Origin: Bradyrhizobiaceae bacterium
GTDB lineage: Bacteria; Pseudomonadota; Alphaproteobacteria; Rhizobiales; Xanthobacteraceae
Direction of reading: 5' to 3'
DNA length: 64,000 nt
Assembly (NCBI GenBank): GCA_003963435.1
Contig: RXJC01000209.1
Coordinates: forward strand, 1 to 64,000
The first letter of the stretch is position 1. Every line of letters begins with the position of its first letter. Made by a program: the position numbers and the translations under genes. The notes beneath the pieces are model-generated. The model was not told the origin of the DNA and did no database searches. It saw only the letters and a program-made list of their open reading frames with translations. This document shows, piece after piece, positions 54,779 through 63,383 of the stretch.

Positions 54779-55204
54779 TCAAGTTTCTTCGGCCGGTTCC
54801 TGACGACCGATGTCTTCTGGAATCTCCCGGAGAAAGCTTTGCCCCTTTTGCAAACGGCGCCCGAGTGCTTCGACAAATCCTTCAAAACGATCCCTGCCCT
54901 TTGCCTGCGCGGCAGCCTGTGCGTCGTTGGGTAGCGGCGGCGTGATCGTCAGCCAAAAGCGGATGAAGAGCGCCAAGCTTTCGGCCGTCAAGCCCACGTC
55001 GCGTTCCAGCCGCTGCATCTGGCGCGACAGCCGATCGAGGCGCCGGGTAAACGCCGCTTCTCGCCTGTCCGCTCCATCCGGGGACAGAAACGAAACAACT
55101 GCCGCTTCCACGATCGCCGACCGAGAAAGTCTTTTGCGATCGGCGAGCTCTGAGATCTGTTTCAGCAGTTCTGGCGGGAAGTAGACGTTCATCCGGTCGC
55201 GCAT
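54779..55204 (-). CDS. Ribbon-helix-helix (CopG-type) conjugation protein
   Basis: 141 residues: N-terminal MNVYFPPELLKQISELADRKRLSRSAIVEAAVVSFL is a ribbon-helix-helix, followed by a coiled-coil region (RRLDRLSRQMQRLERDVGL) and a helical tail. Proteins of this type stand between traG and trbB in Rhizobiales ICEs and probably bind oriT or regulate transfer. It begins six bases after the traG start region. Confidence 0.85.
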   Translation of the reverse strand: MRDRMNVYFPPELLKQISELADRKRLSRSAIVEAAVVSFLSPDGADRREAAFTRRLDRLSRQMQRLERDVGLTAESLALFIRFWLTITPPLPNDAQAAAQAKGRDRFEGFVEALGRRLQKGQSFLREIPEDIGRQEPAEET

Positions 55205-55210
55205 AATGCC

Positions 55211-57199
55211 TCAGAGCTCCATACCGTCATTCGGGTCCATGGCGACCTGACGCGCAACGCCGCGCATCTGCTGGCGTATGAGCCGGGACTGGCGGACCCC
55301 ATCCTCGTCATCGTCAAGAACGGCGGCAAATTCTTCTGCCGGCGTCGGTTCGGTCGTCTCCTTGGCGATCGCGACGTGATCGGGGAGTTCGGGCTCGCGA
55401 CGGAGTCCGCTGTTCGCCGTGTCTTCCTCGACCTCCGCGGCTTTGTCAGTTGGACCCGCCGTCGGCTTCAATGGTCCTAGCGCTGACCAACCGTCCGTTC
55501 TCGATGATCGGCCGGCGCTCGCCGGATTTGGCGGCGGCAGAACCCGCTCGGTGAACCGCCTATCCTCGTAGTAGCGAACTTTCTTCGCCCGGATCGGCGG
55601 CGTACCCGCCACCATGACGATCTCGTCCATCGGTGGAAGCTGCATGACCTCGCCCGGGGTCAAGAGAGGTCTGGCCGTCTCCTGCCGCGAGACCATCAAG
55701 TGCCCCAACCACGGGTTCAATCTATGGCCGGCATAGTTTTTCATGGCCCGCATCTCGGTCGCGGTCCCGAGCGCGTCCGATACCCGCTTGGCGGTCCGCT
55801 CGTCGTTGGTCGCGAAGCTGACGCGGACGTGACAGTTGTCGAGGATGGCGTTGTTAGGCCCGTAGGCCTTCTCGATCTGGTTGAGCGACTGCGCGATCAA
55901 GAAGCTCTTGATGCCGTACCCCGCCATGAAGGCGAGCGCAGACTCGAAGAAATCCAGCCGCCCCAGCGCCGGGAACTCGTCGAGCATCATTAGCACTCGA
56001 TGCCGACGGTCGCGGGCGTGTAGATCCTCGGTCAGGCGCCGGCCGATCTGGTTCAGCACCAGACGGATCAGCGGCTTGGTCCGAGAAATATCCGACGGCG
56101 GCACCACGAGGTAAAGCGTCGTCGGGCGACCATCTGCGATCAGATCGGCAATCCGCCAGTCGCAGCGACAGGTCACCTGGGCCACGACGGGATCGCGGTA
56201 GAGCCCGAGGAACGACATCGCGGTGGATAGGACGCCGGAGCGTTCGTTTTCGGATTTGTTGAGGAGTTCGCGCGCGGTCGAGGCGACGACGGGATGGGCG
56301 CCCTGCTCGCCAAGGTGCGGTGTAGTCATCATCGCCCTCAGCGTGGTCTCGATCGGCTGCTTCGGATCGGACAGGAAGGCGGCGACGCCGGCCAAGGTCT
56401 TGTCCGCCTCGGCATAGAGAACGTGGAGTATGGCGCCGACCAGGAGCGAATGACTGGTCTTCTCCCAGTGGTTCCGCTTGTCGAGGGAGCCTTCGGGGTC
56501 GACCAGGACGTCGGCCACGTTCTGGACGTCGCGAACCTCCCATTCCCCGCGCCGGACCTCGAGCAGCGGATTGTAGGCTGAGGACTTTGGGTTGGTGGGA
56601 TCGAACAACAGGACGCGGCCGTGTCGCGAGCGGAAGCCCGCGGTCAGTTGCCAATTCTCGCCCTTGATGTCGTGAACGATGGCCGAGCCGGGCCAAGCCA
56701 GGAGCGAGGGGACGACAAGACCGACACCCTTGCCGGATCGGGTGGGTGCAAAACACAACACGTGCTCCGGCCCGTCGTGGCGAAGGTAGTCGCGGTCGAG
56801 CTTGCCGAGCACCACACCATCCGGACCGAGAAGTCCCGCCGCTCGAACCTCGTCCGCACCAGCCCAGCGCGCCGACCCATAGGTCGCGACATTCTTGGCT
56901 TCGCGCGCCCGCCAAACCGACATGCCGATCGCCACCGCGATCGAAACGAAGGTCCCCGACGCCGCAATGAAGGCTCCTTCGACAAAGACCCGTGGCGCAT
57001 AGGCGTCGTAGACGAACCACCACCAGAAGAAGACGGGCGGGTAATAGACCTTGAAGCCCAACAGTTCGAACCAGGGCCGCCCAAGCTCCGGTTGCCAGGC
57101 GAGCCGCCAGGCCGTCCACTCGGTTGCTCCCCAGATGGCCAGCAAAACGATCAGGCCGACCACGATCACCTGCCCCCAAAGGATTTTGGTTCCGGACAT
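55211..57199 (-). CDS. traG: Type IV coupling protein TraG (VirD4-like)
   Basis: 662 residues. Two N-terminal membrane spans (about 7-23 and 77-95), Walker A CFAPTRSGKGVG (about 149-160), Walker B MMLDEFPALG, and the AQSLNQIEKAYG box. The hexameric ATPase recruits the relaxase-DNA complex to the Trb channel. A 36-bp gap separates it from the relaxase gene upstream. Confidence 0.93.
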   Translation of the reverse strand: MSGTKILWGQVIVVGLIVLLAIWGATEWTAWRLAWQPELGRPWFELLGFKVYYPPVFFWWWFVYDAYAPRVFVEGAFIAASGTFVSIAVAIGMSVWRAREAKNVATYGSARWAGADEVRAAGLLGPDGVVLGKLDRDYLRHDGPEHVLCFAPTRSGKGVGLVVPSLLAWPGSAIVHDIKGENWQLTAGFRSRHGRVLLFDPTNPKSSAYNPLLEVRRGEWEVRDVQNVADVLVDPEGSLDKRNHWEKTSHSLLVGAILHVLYAEADKTLAGVAAFLSDPKQPIETTLRAMMTTPHLGEQGAHPVVASTARELLNKSENERSGVLSTAMSFLGLYRDPVVAQVTCRCDWRIADLIADGRPTTLYLVVPPSDISRTKPLIRLVLNQIGRRLTEDLHARDRRHRVLMMLDEFPALGRLDFFESALAFMAGYGIKSFLIAQSLNQIEKAYGPNNAILDNCHVRVSFATNDERTAKRVSDALGTATEMRAMKNYAGHRLNPWLGHLMVSRQETARPLLTPGEVMQLPPMDEIVMVAGTPPIRAKKVRYYEDRRFTERVLPPPNPASAGRSSRTDGWSALGPLKPTAGPTDKAAEVEEDTANSGLRREPELPDHVAIAKETTEPTPAEEFAAVLDDDEDGVRQSRLIRQQMRGVARQVAMDPNDGMEL

Positions 57200-57235
57200 C
57201 CCGAACGCCCTTCCGCAGCTGGATTGGTGCGATTG

Positions 57236-58999
57236 TTAGAGACCGAGGTCGCGCTTGCGACCAAAGCCCCATTCGATTCCACCGCCGTCCTTCACGACGC
57301 CGGTGACGTGTTGGCCGAGCCTCCTTTCGAGTTCGCGCGACCAGGGCACGAGTTGGAAGCCGAGCCCATTGTCGATCATGGCGAAGCGTCCCGAGGCGAG
57401 CGTCAGACGCTGGCGATATGTCCCCGCCACATGCTCCCCGGATTCGGACTTCACGTAAGGGAGGCTGGTGTCGGCCGAGACTTTTGCGGCCACCTGGTCC
57501 AGTTCAAGCTGGCGCAACGTGTTCAGGAGGTTGCGCTGCAAGATGATGCGTTGGCCCTGCCGCCGCGCTAGGCCCTCCCGGATCAGATGCTCGGTACGGG
57601 CTTCCATGGCTTGGCGCGTCTCTCGGCCGAATCCGCCCATGGCAAGCGGCATGGAGTCGCGTTCGACCAGCCTGTGGTCAAGCCAGGTCGCGCCTTTTGC
57701 GGTGACCTGCTCGGCAAGATCGAGATCGGAGCGGATGGCGAGCACCACGGTCGGCCGTGGATCGCCGGCTTGACCGAAGCGTCGGACTTCGACGATTCCC
57801 CCAACGGGCGGAGCATGTTCGAAGGCCTCGATACCTCGAAAGCGCACGTGGTGCGCGCGTCCGTCGGTCCCGTCGATCAGGGCGTAGGCCTCGCCAGTCA
57901 GTTCGTCATGCAATCCACGCTCGACCAGTCGTCCCATAAGCTGAGACGTCGGCTGTCCACCCTCGATGACGAAGTCGGCGACGCCGCGCGCTTCCCCGCG
58001 CTCGGTAAAGGCGCGGTGCATGGTCTTGATGATGTCGCCGCGCATGCCGAGGTCGCGCAAGCTGCGCTCGGCCTCGAGTCCGACCATCCACTCCCCTGGT
58101 GCGGCGGATGCGGCAAGGCCCATCTTCTCGAGGTGCTGAAGACGGCCAACCATCAGGCGGCGGATCTCAGGATCCGCGCTGCCGGGATTCTTGGGTCGAA
58201 GATCGATATACCCGGTCTCTTCCGCCGCCAGTCGGACCTCCCGGTCGAGCCGCGTCCATCGTTCCGCCGAGACTTCCCTCTCCAGCGAATTGCGGATCTC
58301 GTGCTCCGGTTTTGGACCCAGTTCGATCGCGACCAATTCCTCGGCGCGTGAACGCAGGCCCCGGCTGATGTAGTCGCGGGAGATCACGAGATCAGCGCCC
58401 TCTTCGTCGACCCCCCGAACGAGAAGATGGACGTGAGGATTGTCGGTATTCCAATGATCGACAGCCACCCAATCCAGTCGCGTGCCAAAGTCGGCTTCCA
58501 TCTGCTTGGCGAGGTCGCGGGTGAAGGCCTTCAGGTCGGTCATATCGCCGGCGTCCTCCGGCGAGACAATGAACCTGAAATGGTGACGGTCGTCCTTGCA
58601 GCGTTCGGCAAACGCCGCGCTATCGGCGCCGTCGCCGCGGGCATCAAACATCTCGGCCCGCTCACCACTCCGGGTCACGCCATCGCGCTTCAGATACGAG
58701 AGATGGGCCGTCAGCGGCGCTGAGCGGAAGGCTCGTCCTTTGTGGCGAACCACGCGCGCCTTCACCACAACGCGCCGCGTCGGGCTGAACAATCTCGCCC
58801 GGCTAAAGGCGAGGCGCCCGCGGCCAAACGTCGAACGCCCATGGGCCGCGGAACGCCTGCCGGCCGGGGTCTGACCCGAGGTGTGTCCGGTTTTCTTCGC
58901 CGCGCGTAGCACCTGATTGATGAAGCTTTTCGGCTTCGGCGCGCGGGTACTGCGGATGCGCCCGGGCCGGATACGCAGATCGCTGTCGCCCGTGGTCAT
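57236..58999 (-). CDS. rlxS: MOBP-type relaxase with DUF3363 (RlxS-like)
   Basis: 587 residues. The N-terminal relaxase domain has the histidine triad His182, His189, His191 (DHWNTDNPHVHLLV), preceded by HLSYLKRDG and HFRFIVSPEDA, and the candidate nicking tyrosines are Tyr102 and others nearby. The C-terminal half matches DUF3363 of VirD2-like relaxases in Rhizobiales ICEs. It nicks oriT, probably in the dyad-rich region immediately upstream (59000-59384). Confidence 0.9.
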   Translation of the reverse strand: MTTGDSDLRIRPGRIRSTRAPKPKSFINQVLRAAKKTGHTSGQTPAGRRSAAHGRSTFGRGRLAFSRARLFSPTRRVVVKARVVRHKGRAFRSAPLTAHLSYLKRDGVTRSGERAEMFDARGDGADSAAFAERCKDDRHHFRFIVSPEDAGDMTDLKAFTRDLAKQMEADFGTRLDWVAVDHWNTDNPHVHLLVRGVDEEGADLVISRDYISRGLRSRAEELVAIELGPKPEHEIRNSLEREVSAERWTRLDREVRLAAEETGYIDLRPKNPGSADPEIRRLMVGRLQHLEKMGLAASAAPGEWMVGLEAERSLRDLGMRGDIIKTMHRAFTERGEARGVADFVIEGGQPTSQLMGRLVERGLHDELTGEAYALIDGTDGRAHHVRFRGIEAFEHAPPVGGIVEVRRFGQAGDPRPTVVLAIRSDLDLAEQVTAKGATWLDHRLVERDSMPLAMGGFGRETRQAMEARTEHLIREGLARRQGQRIILQRNLLNTLRQLELDQVAAKVSADTSLPYVKSESGEHVAGTYRQRLTLASGRFAMIDNGLGFQLVPWSRELERRLGQHVTGVVKDGGGIEWGFGRKRDLGL

Positions 59000-59071
59000 G
59001 ACTGCGCCTCGAAGGACGCCAAAACGCGTAGAGTGCCGAAAATGTAGTTGATCTCATTCTTAAAAATCCAA

Positions 59072-59130
59072 GGCGCGGCACGCGCCCCGACCGACCGGCA
59101 CGCCGGAACCCAAGCCATGTCAATGGCTTG
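59072..59130. other. Candidate origin of transfer (oriT), dyad cluster
   Basis: Three inverted repeats follow each other within 59 bp: GGCGCG-GCA-CGCGCC (59072-59086), CCGGC-AC-GCCGG (59095-59106), and CAAGCCAT-GTCA-ATGGCTTG (59111-59130). The non-coding gap upstream of a MOBP relaxase gene is the usual oriT place. The nick site cannot be defined by eye. Confidence 0.55.
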
Positions 59131-59281
59131 CGGTTCGAGCGGCGAGCCCCTTTTATCTCGCCGTCCTGCCGTCGTGGTCTCCGGGTCGCCGGTTCCCGAA
59201 AGAGCCACCGCGACCTGGCCGCCAACTCGCGAAGCCCCCACTGCTTCCGAGCGCTTGCGATAGCGATCGTTACCCGAAGGG

Positions 59282-59306
59282 CCGAGACACCCGAAGGGTG
59301 GCTCGG
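59282..59306. repeat. Stem-loop in the relaxase upstream region
   Basis: CCGAG-A-CACCC-GAA-GGGTG-G-CTCGG forms a 10-bp stem with one mismatch. It shares the word ACCCGAAGGG with 59272-59281. Part of the structured 385-bp gap 59000-59384 that holds the candidate oriT; no gene is supported there. Confidence 0.5.
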
Positions 59307-59384
59307 TGAGGAGCGAAGCGACGAGTAGAGCGCGGGCCGAAGGCATCGCCCATACACCATCAGCTTGCGAACCCGCACACCTGG

Positions 59385-60236
59385 TCATCGCGATACTCCC
59401 GAATCCGATCGAGGGACGAACATGCCAATTGGCCGGGGGACCATGGGCGAAACATCGGGCGCCGAGAACGCGGTCGTGACACCGCTAGACGGCATGAGCG
59501 CCAACAACCGATCACGCGTCTTCATGAGATCGGATCGCGTGACGAATAGCGTCGCAGCTGCTGATGACTGTCCGCCGGACGTCCACCTCGGCGGCAGTTC
59601 GACGGCAAGCAGATTTGCAAGCTTTGCGACGTATGCTCGCGTCTCGTCTGGCAGAGAGCCGCCCGCAAGATGCTCTTCATAGCGAGATGGTCCCGCATTG
59701 TACGCCGCAAACACGCCAGGCGAGCCATACCGATCGAGCAGTTCGCGCAAGTACGCCGTACCGGCCAGAATGTTGTCGTGCGGGTCGTAGGGGTCGTTCC
59801 CGAGATTGTAGCGCACACGAAGTTCCGCCCAAGTCGCTGGCATGATTTGCATCAGGCCCATTGCGCCTTTTGGCGATCTGGCGTGCACGTCACCAGCACT
59901 CTCGATGCGTTGGACTGATCGGATCCAGTTCGGCGCAATCGCAAAGCGTTGTGCGGCTTCATTGATGAAGCCGGCAAATGAGTGAGCGGTCTGACTGATC
60001 GCCGGCTGGGCGGTTGATCCGCTCTGGGCCAAAGCAGCACCGTCGAACGCGGTCAGAAGAAGCATCACGGGCACGACTGCACAAACGCGCGTGCCCAACC
60101 GACCCAAGCACGCGGTCGGGCTCGCGCCAGCCTTGCAGACATCGATCGAGACGGAGGAATGATCCCGCAATCGATCGAACAAGGGCATGGCGAGGAGAAC
60201 ACGTCGAATACGCACGATCACCCCTCCCACGTCCAC
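59385..60236 (-). CDS. Lytic transglycosylase (VirB1/Slt type)
   Basis: 283 residues. A membrane/signal segment (VCAVVPVMLLLTAFDGAALAQ, about 51-71) precedes an SLT domain with catalytic Glu112 (RIESAGDVHARSPKGAMGLMQIMPATW), then NILAGTAYLRELLDRYG and AAYNAGPSRYE. It cuts peptidoglycan to let the conjugation channel pass. The start overlaps the TraF gene by 19 bp; an internal ATG at 60188 would avoid this. Confidence 0.9.
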   Translation of the reverse strand: MDVGGVIVRIRRVLLAMPLFDRLRDHSSVSIDVCKAGASPTACLGRLGTRVCAVVPVMLLLTAFDGAALAQSGSTAQPAISQTAHSFAGFINEAAQRFAIAPNWIRSVQRIESAGDVHARSPKGAMGLMQIMPATWAELRVRYNLGNDPYDPHDNILAGTAYLRELLDRYGSPGVFAAYNAGPSRYEEHLAGGSLPDETRAYVAKLANLLAVELPPRWTSGGQSSAAATLFVTRSDLMKTRDRLLALMPSSGVTTAFSAPDVSPMVPRPIGMFVPRSDSGVSR

Positions 60237-60730
60237 ACCGGCATCGCACGGCCGATCACGCTGGATGCCGGAAGAAATCCAAAATACCGGCCATCAAGAG
60301 AGTCGTCCGACTGCCAGTTCATCAGAAACAGATCGCCGTCGCCGACGACGCGGCAGCCCTGCCATTTCGGCAGCGGCCGGCCGCGTCCGTCGCGGTCCTT
60401 CGCCTCGCCCACCGCGACCTCGTCGACCGAAATCGTGAGGCCGGTTCTGCAAACACTCTGCCCCGGAAGGGCGAGCACGCGCTTCAGCATGGGCACGCCA
60501 ATGGGCAAATAGCCGTTCAAATCGAGGAAGGTCGCGAGCGGCTCCGGCGGCTGCACGGCGACCAATTCAGTAACTTGGAATTGGTCCGCCGGTCGGAGGC
60601 GGTAGAGACCGATCGGCACGCTCGCGGATGCGTTCCAGATGTATAGCGGAATCGGCTCCAGGACGATCGTCGCGATGAGCGCAGCAGCGACCCCAATCGT
60701 CACGGCCAGCATCGGTAGGCGGCCCGTCAT
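60218..60730 (-). CDS. traF: S26-family peptidase TraF
   Basis: 170 residues. One N-terminal membrane helix, nucleophile Ser37 in SVPIGLYRL and general base Lys83 in MLKRVLALPGQSV, then NWQSDDSLDGRYFGFLP. P-type TraF peptidases process and cyclise the TrbC pilin. Its start overlaps the DUF2840 stop by four bases. Confidence 0.9.
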   Translation of the reverse strand: MTGRLPMLAVTIGVAAALIATIVLEPIPLYIWNASASVPIGLYRLRPADQFQVTELVAVQPPEPLATFLDLNGYLPIGVPMLKRVLALPGQSVCRTGLTISVDEVAVGEAKDRDGRGRPLPKWQGCRVVGDGDLFLMNWQSDDSLDGRYFGFLPASSVIGRAMPVWTWEG

Positions 60731-61191
60731 CGCATCACCCTTTGGCGATGGAGCCAGGCCTGATGGCGCGCTTTCGTATACGGGCGCGGGTTTTCATTAA
60801 CGGACAGACGGTTGTGAACGTGATGCCAATGGTCGGGAGCGACATCAGCCGGATCGACGCCGAGCGCCTCAACGGCATCGATCATCTGCAGCACGCGCTC
60901 GACCTTCGGCCAGCCGGACAGGCGCAGCAGAATCTCACCGCCGGGCGTCACATAAGGAACGGTCGAGCAGCGCTGTCCCAGTGCGACCGCGCGCAAGATG
61001 TCGATGCGCGAAATGATCGTGCCAAAGTCGTTGGAGGTCCACCGGACGAAGGCAAAGATGCTGCCTGGCGCGAATGACAGGACACGCCGATGGCGATCAA
61101 GCTTCCGTTCCCCGACAATGCGACCGAACCGAATGCGGTTTTCGATGCGCTTCTCGAGCCACAACACTTCCACTTCCGTGAGATCGCTCAT
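60727..61191 (-). CDS. DUF2840 protein
   Basis: 154 residues from ATG 61191, the conserved family start (MSDLTEVEVLWLEKRIENRIRFG); the frame is open to 61263 without need. Conserved blocks are FAPGSIFAFVRWTSNDFGT and GQRCSTVPYVTPGGEILLRLSGWPKVERVL. Function unknown. It stands between repA and traF in many Rhizobiales conjugative elements, which supports a role in transfer or maintenance. Confidence 0.87.
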   Translation of the reverse strand: MSDLTEVEVLWLEKRIENRIRFGRIVGERKLDRHRRVLSFAPGSIFAFVRWTSNDFGTIISRIDILRAVALGQRCSTVPYVTPGGEILLRLSGWPKVERVLQMIDAVEALGVDPADVAPDHWHHVHNRLSVNENPRPYTKARHQAWLHRQRVMR

Positions 61192-61333
61192 GCGGCGGCT
61201 CCCGGACGCTGGGGCTGGCAGCCGTGAGCTTGGGGCTCGGTCGAGAGTGTGTATCGCCTGCAAAGGCAGGCTGGCCTGTCGGACTGCCGTTGCCGAGCGC
61301 CATCGACGCCGCTTTCGGCCTGCTCCGTTAGAA

Positions 61334-61350
61334 GAAATCCGAAGGATTTC
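61334..61350. repeat. Inverted repeat downstream of repA
   Basis: GAAATCC-GAA-GGATTTC, a perfect 7-bp dyad. It could be a terminator stem (no T-run) or an origin element next to the iteron-like repeats. No gene is supported in 61192-61480. Confidence 0.45.
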
Positions 61351-61410
61351 CGGTTAGTAAAGTTAGAGCGGCTGGAAAGCGCGGAGAAACAAGCTCTTAA
61401 GCTCGATTCC

Positions 61411-61475
61411 GGTCCCCGATAGCACGAGGATCGGGTCCCCGATAGCACGAGGGTTGCGGTCCCCGATAGCACGAG
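61411..61475. repeat. Three 18-bp iteron-like direct repeats
   Basis: GGTCCCCGATAGCACGAG occurs three times without mismatch at 61411-61428, 61434-61451 and 61458-61475. The spacing is 23 and 24 bp, about two helical turns, and the block ends six bases before the repA stop codon. This is the layout of replication-initiator binding sites, so it may be a replication origin for the excised circle. Confidence 0.65.
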
Positions 61476-61480
61476 CTGAT

Positions 61481-62362
61481 TCACAGGTTGTCCTCCGAAT
61501 TTGGAATGAGACCGCGCCGGCGCAAGCGGGCCGTTAAGGGATCAACAGGCGTGGGTGCAAAGTTCAGTCGCTCGGTGCCATCAGGGTCGCGCGTGAGCAC
61601 GAGCTGATAACCGGGCAATGTCTGGCGCTGGACGATCTGGCGCACGTCGTAAGCAAAGTGCTTGAGGGGCGAGAGGATGCCGGACTTGGCATGGAGGTGC
61701 ACCAGATCAAAACTCCAGCCGCCGTCCTGGCGTCCGCCGTGCTTGCGCACAAGACGATAAAGCCACCTCTCAAGTCCGCCCGTCAGCTCGAAATAGGCGC
61801 GATCAATCGTCAGCACGAGCGCGTCATCGATGACGCCAGCGTAGAACCAATCCGGCAGGATCAGCTCGATCCCAAATGGGCGGCCATTTGCATCGGCCGT
61901 CTCTTTCCACTCGTTGATCCAGGAGAAGCGATGCCGTCGCCGCTCTGCCGGCTGACGGATCGACGTCAGCACGGTCGTTGACTGAAGTCTGTCGAGACCC
62001 GCCTTCAGCCGATCATAGTCGCGTGCGCCGGTGCCGCGGCCGACGAACGTCAGAATTTCATACGGCGTTGCAGCCATCAGGCGCGACGTCTTCAGGCCGG
62101 CATCACGGGCTTCGACAATCTGGGACGCGGCCCAGATCAGAACGTCTGCATCCCAGATCGTCGCCATGCCGTGTTCCGGCACGGCTTCGACACGAATTGC
62201 GATCGCACCGGCACGGAAGTCGATCGGCACGATCCGCTTAGTCTTTGCGAGGGAGAAGAACGGATACGCCATCAGATCCTGCGCGTCGCGCGGCGCAAGA
62301 TCGCCGGGCAACGCCCGAAAGAGCTCAAGCTGGTCGCGCTCCGAATGGTGTTTGCGCCGCAT
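61481..62362 (-). CDS. repA: Replication initiator protein RepA (RPA family)
   Basis: 293 residues from ATG 62362 (MRRKHHSERDQLELFRALPGD); a longer frame to 62407 is not supported. Conserved blocks are MAYPFFSLAKTKRIVPIDF, IWDADVLIWAASQIVEA, TPYEILTFVGRGTGARDYDRLKAGLDRLQSTTV and RWLYRLVRKHGG, all marks of the replication initiator A family. In ICEs such proteins may support limited replication after excision. The iteron-like repeats lie immediately after its gene. Confidence 0.9.
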   Translation of the reverse strand: MRRKHHSERDQLELFRALPGDLAPRDAQDLMAYPFFSLAKTKRIVPIDFRAGAIAIRVEAVPEHGMATIWDADVLIWAASQIVEARDAGLKTSRLMAATPYEILTFVGRGTGARDYDRLKAGLDRLQSTTVLTSIRQPAERRRHRFSWINEWKETADANGRPFGIELILPDWFYAGVIDDALVLTIDRAYFELTGGLERWLYRLVRKHGGRQDGGWSFDLVHLHAKSGILSPLKHFAYDVRQIVQRQTLPGYQLVLTRDPDGTERLNFAPTPVDPLTARLRRRGLIPNSEDNL

Positions 62363-62384
62363 GGTCACTACTCTCACGCGGCAA

Positions 62385-62666
62385 TCAGCGACGTTCCTGG
62401 CCCGCATACGGGCGCAGCGCGGGCTGCTTCTTGGCCGGCAGTACCGTCCCCTTCCCGGGATCGGACGTCGACGTCTTGGCGCCGCGGTCAGCCCACGCTT
62501 TCAGGTCATCGACGGCGTAGACAACACGTCCGCCGATCTTCCGATACGTCGGTCCAGTACCGTACGTGCGGTGCTTCTCGAGCGTGCGACCGGACAGGCC
62601 AAGATAGCGCGCGGCCTCAGGTGTACGCAGGAATCGCGGTGGTAGACCGGCCATCGGATCGGGCAT
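62385..62666 (-). CDS. AlpA/MerR-type helix-turn-helix protein, RdfS-like excisionase
   Basis: 93 residues from ATG 62666 (MPDPMAGLPPRFL), with GGAG eight bases upstream; longer starts lack a ribosome site. The core LRTPEAARYLGLSGRTLEKHRTYGTGPTYRKIGGRVVYAVDDLKAW is an HTH_17-type domain. In ICEMlSym(R7A) a similar protein, RdfS, is the recombination directionality factor and is activated by FseA. Here it lies just downstream of the FseA-like gene, with the same orientation. That function is inferred from this synteny. Confidence 0.8.
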   Translation of the reverse strand: MPDPMAGLPPRFLRTPEAARYLGLSGRTLEKHRTYGTGPTYRKIGGRVVYAVDDLKAWADRGAKTSTSDPGKGTVLPAKKQPALRPYAGQERR

Positions 62667-62800
62667 TTGAGGACTCCAGGAGGACATCGCACTACGCCTG
62701 GCTAGGCCGGCGTGTGTGCGGTCATCATGGAGAAGCAAGATCTCGGAGGGGGATGCCGAATATGGAGGGGGCCGCTTTCGATACCCCCCAACCGGAAGGG

Positions 62801-63379
62801 CTATTCGTCCCTGCGCCCGGACCGCAGAAGTTTGCGGTAACCACCGCGCATCAACGCAAGGCCGCCTTGCACCAAGCGGATTGTTCGATTGCGCAGATCA
62901 TGGGTCTTCCAGGCACGGTCGGGGATTCGCTTTTTGCCGAAGAGCGCTTCGGCGATAACGCGATAGCTTCCGCCGGCGCTGCGAGCATCAAGCGCACGGA
63001 TCGCGGCGCTCAAGCGTTCGCGCCGCTGTTTAGATAGTTGGTGAAAGGCAGGACCTGGTGCGCGTCCATTCATCGCGCGCCACAGCCGGCGGGCTGCATA
63101 CGCACGCGCGCCGAAATCGCCGTCAAATGGCAGTTCGGCTGCATATGACGCGCCAAGCACCGGTGGATCCTTGGACCAGACACGGTGATCCACTGCACCG
63201 ATGCGCAGCACGGCGTGCCAGCCGTCGGCGGCGCGGCGCATCTGGCCTGCTGCAAGGTCAAGCAGCGGTTGAGGCGCTGAACTGCGATCGGCGGCCGAGG
63301 CAACCTTGACCGGAACGACCGCCGCTAGAACCTCAGGCGCCCAAAAGATCGTCTGCTCATCGAACGACCGCCGCGGGTC
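62801..63379 (-). CDS. fseA: DUF2285 domain, C-terminal half of the FseA-like activator
   Basis: This frame has no ribosome site and its first ATG (63241) lies inside the domain. Read from 63379 it continues the upstream frame without a stop: PDPRRSFDEQTIFWAPEVLAAVV follows RWGLCFR-P. The DUF2285 core is MRRAADGWHAVLRIGAVDHRVW...RRLWRAMNGRAPGP, ending with RRLIRDGLALMRGGY-like IRLVQGGLALMRGGYRKLL. It is almost certainly expressed as a fusion by +1 frameshifting. In ICEMlSym(R7A) the fused FseA activates the excisionase gene. Confidence 0.82.
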   Translation of the reverse strand, partial: DPRRSFDEQTIFWAPEVLAAVVPVKVASAADRSSAPQPLLDLAAGQMRRAADGWHAVLRIGAVDHRVWSKDPPVLGASYAAELPFDGDFGARAYAARRLWRAMNGRAPGPAFHQLSKQRRERLSAAIRALDARSAGGSYRVIAEALFGKKRIPDRAWKTHDLRNRTIRLVQGGLALMRGGYRKLLRSGRRDE

Positions 63380-63383
63380 ATGG
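63378..63383 (-). promoter_or_regulatory. Probable +1 programmed frameshift site
   Basis: The minus strand reads CGC-CCA-TGA-C. In the zero frame TGA ends the DUF6499 part. Skipping the T gives CCA-GAC and enters the open DUF2285 frame. A proline codon followed by a slow TGA stop is a classic +1 slip context. The join falls exactly where single-frame relatives continue. Confidence 0.75.

Noticed and set aside
57845..57860. GCGCACGTGGTGCGC as a second LuxR-type box
   Set aside because: Inside the relaxase coding sequence, imperfect, and not near a promoter.
58996..59388. 130-codon minus frame across the relaxase upstream gap
   Set aside because: Starts inside the transglycosylase end, has no domain, and the DNA is full of inverted repeats; better explained as oriT.
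61411..61475. CRISPR array
   Set aside because: Only three repeats with 5-6 bp between them and no cas genes.
61188..61484. 98-codon minus frame beginning MNQLVLSGT with repeated LVLSGT
   Set aside because: The peptide repeats are the translation of the three iteron-like DNA repeats; the spacing changes frame after the second copy.
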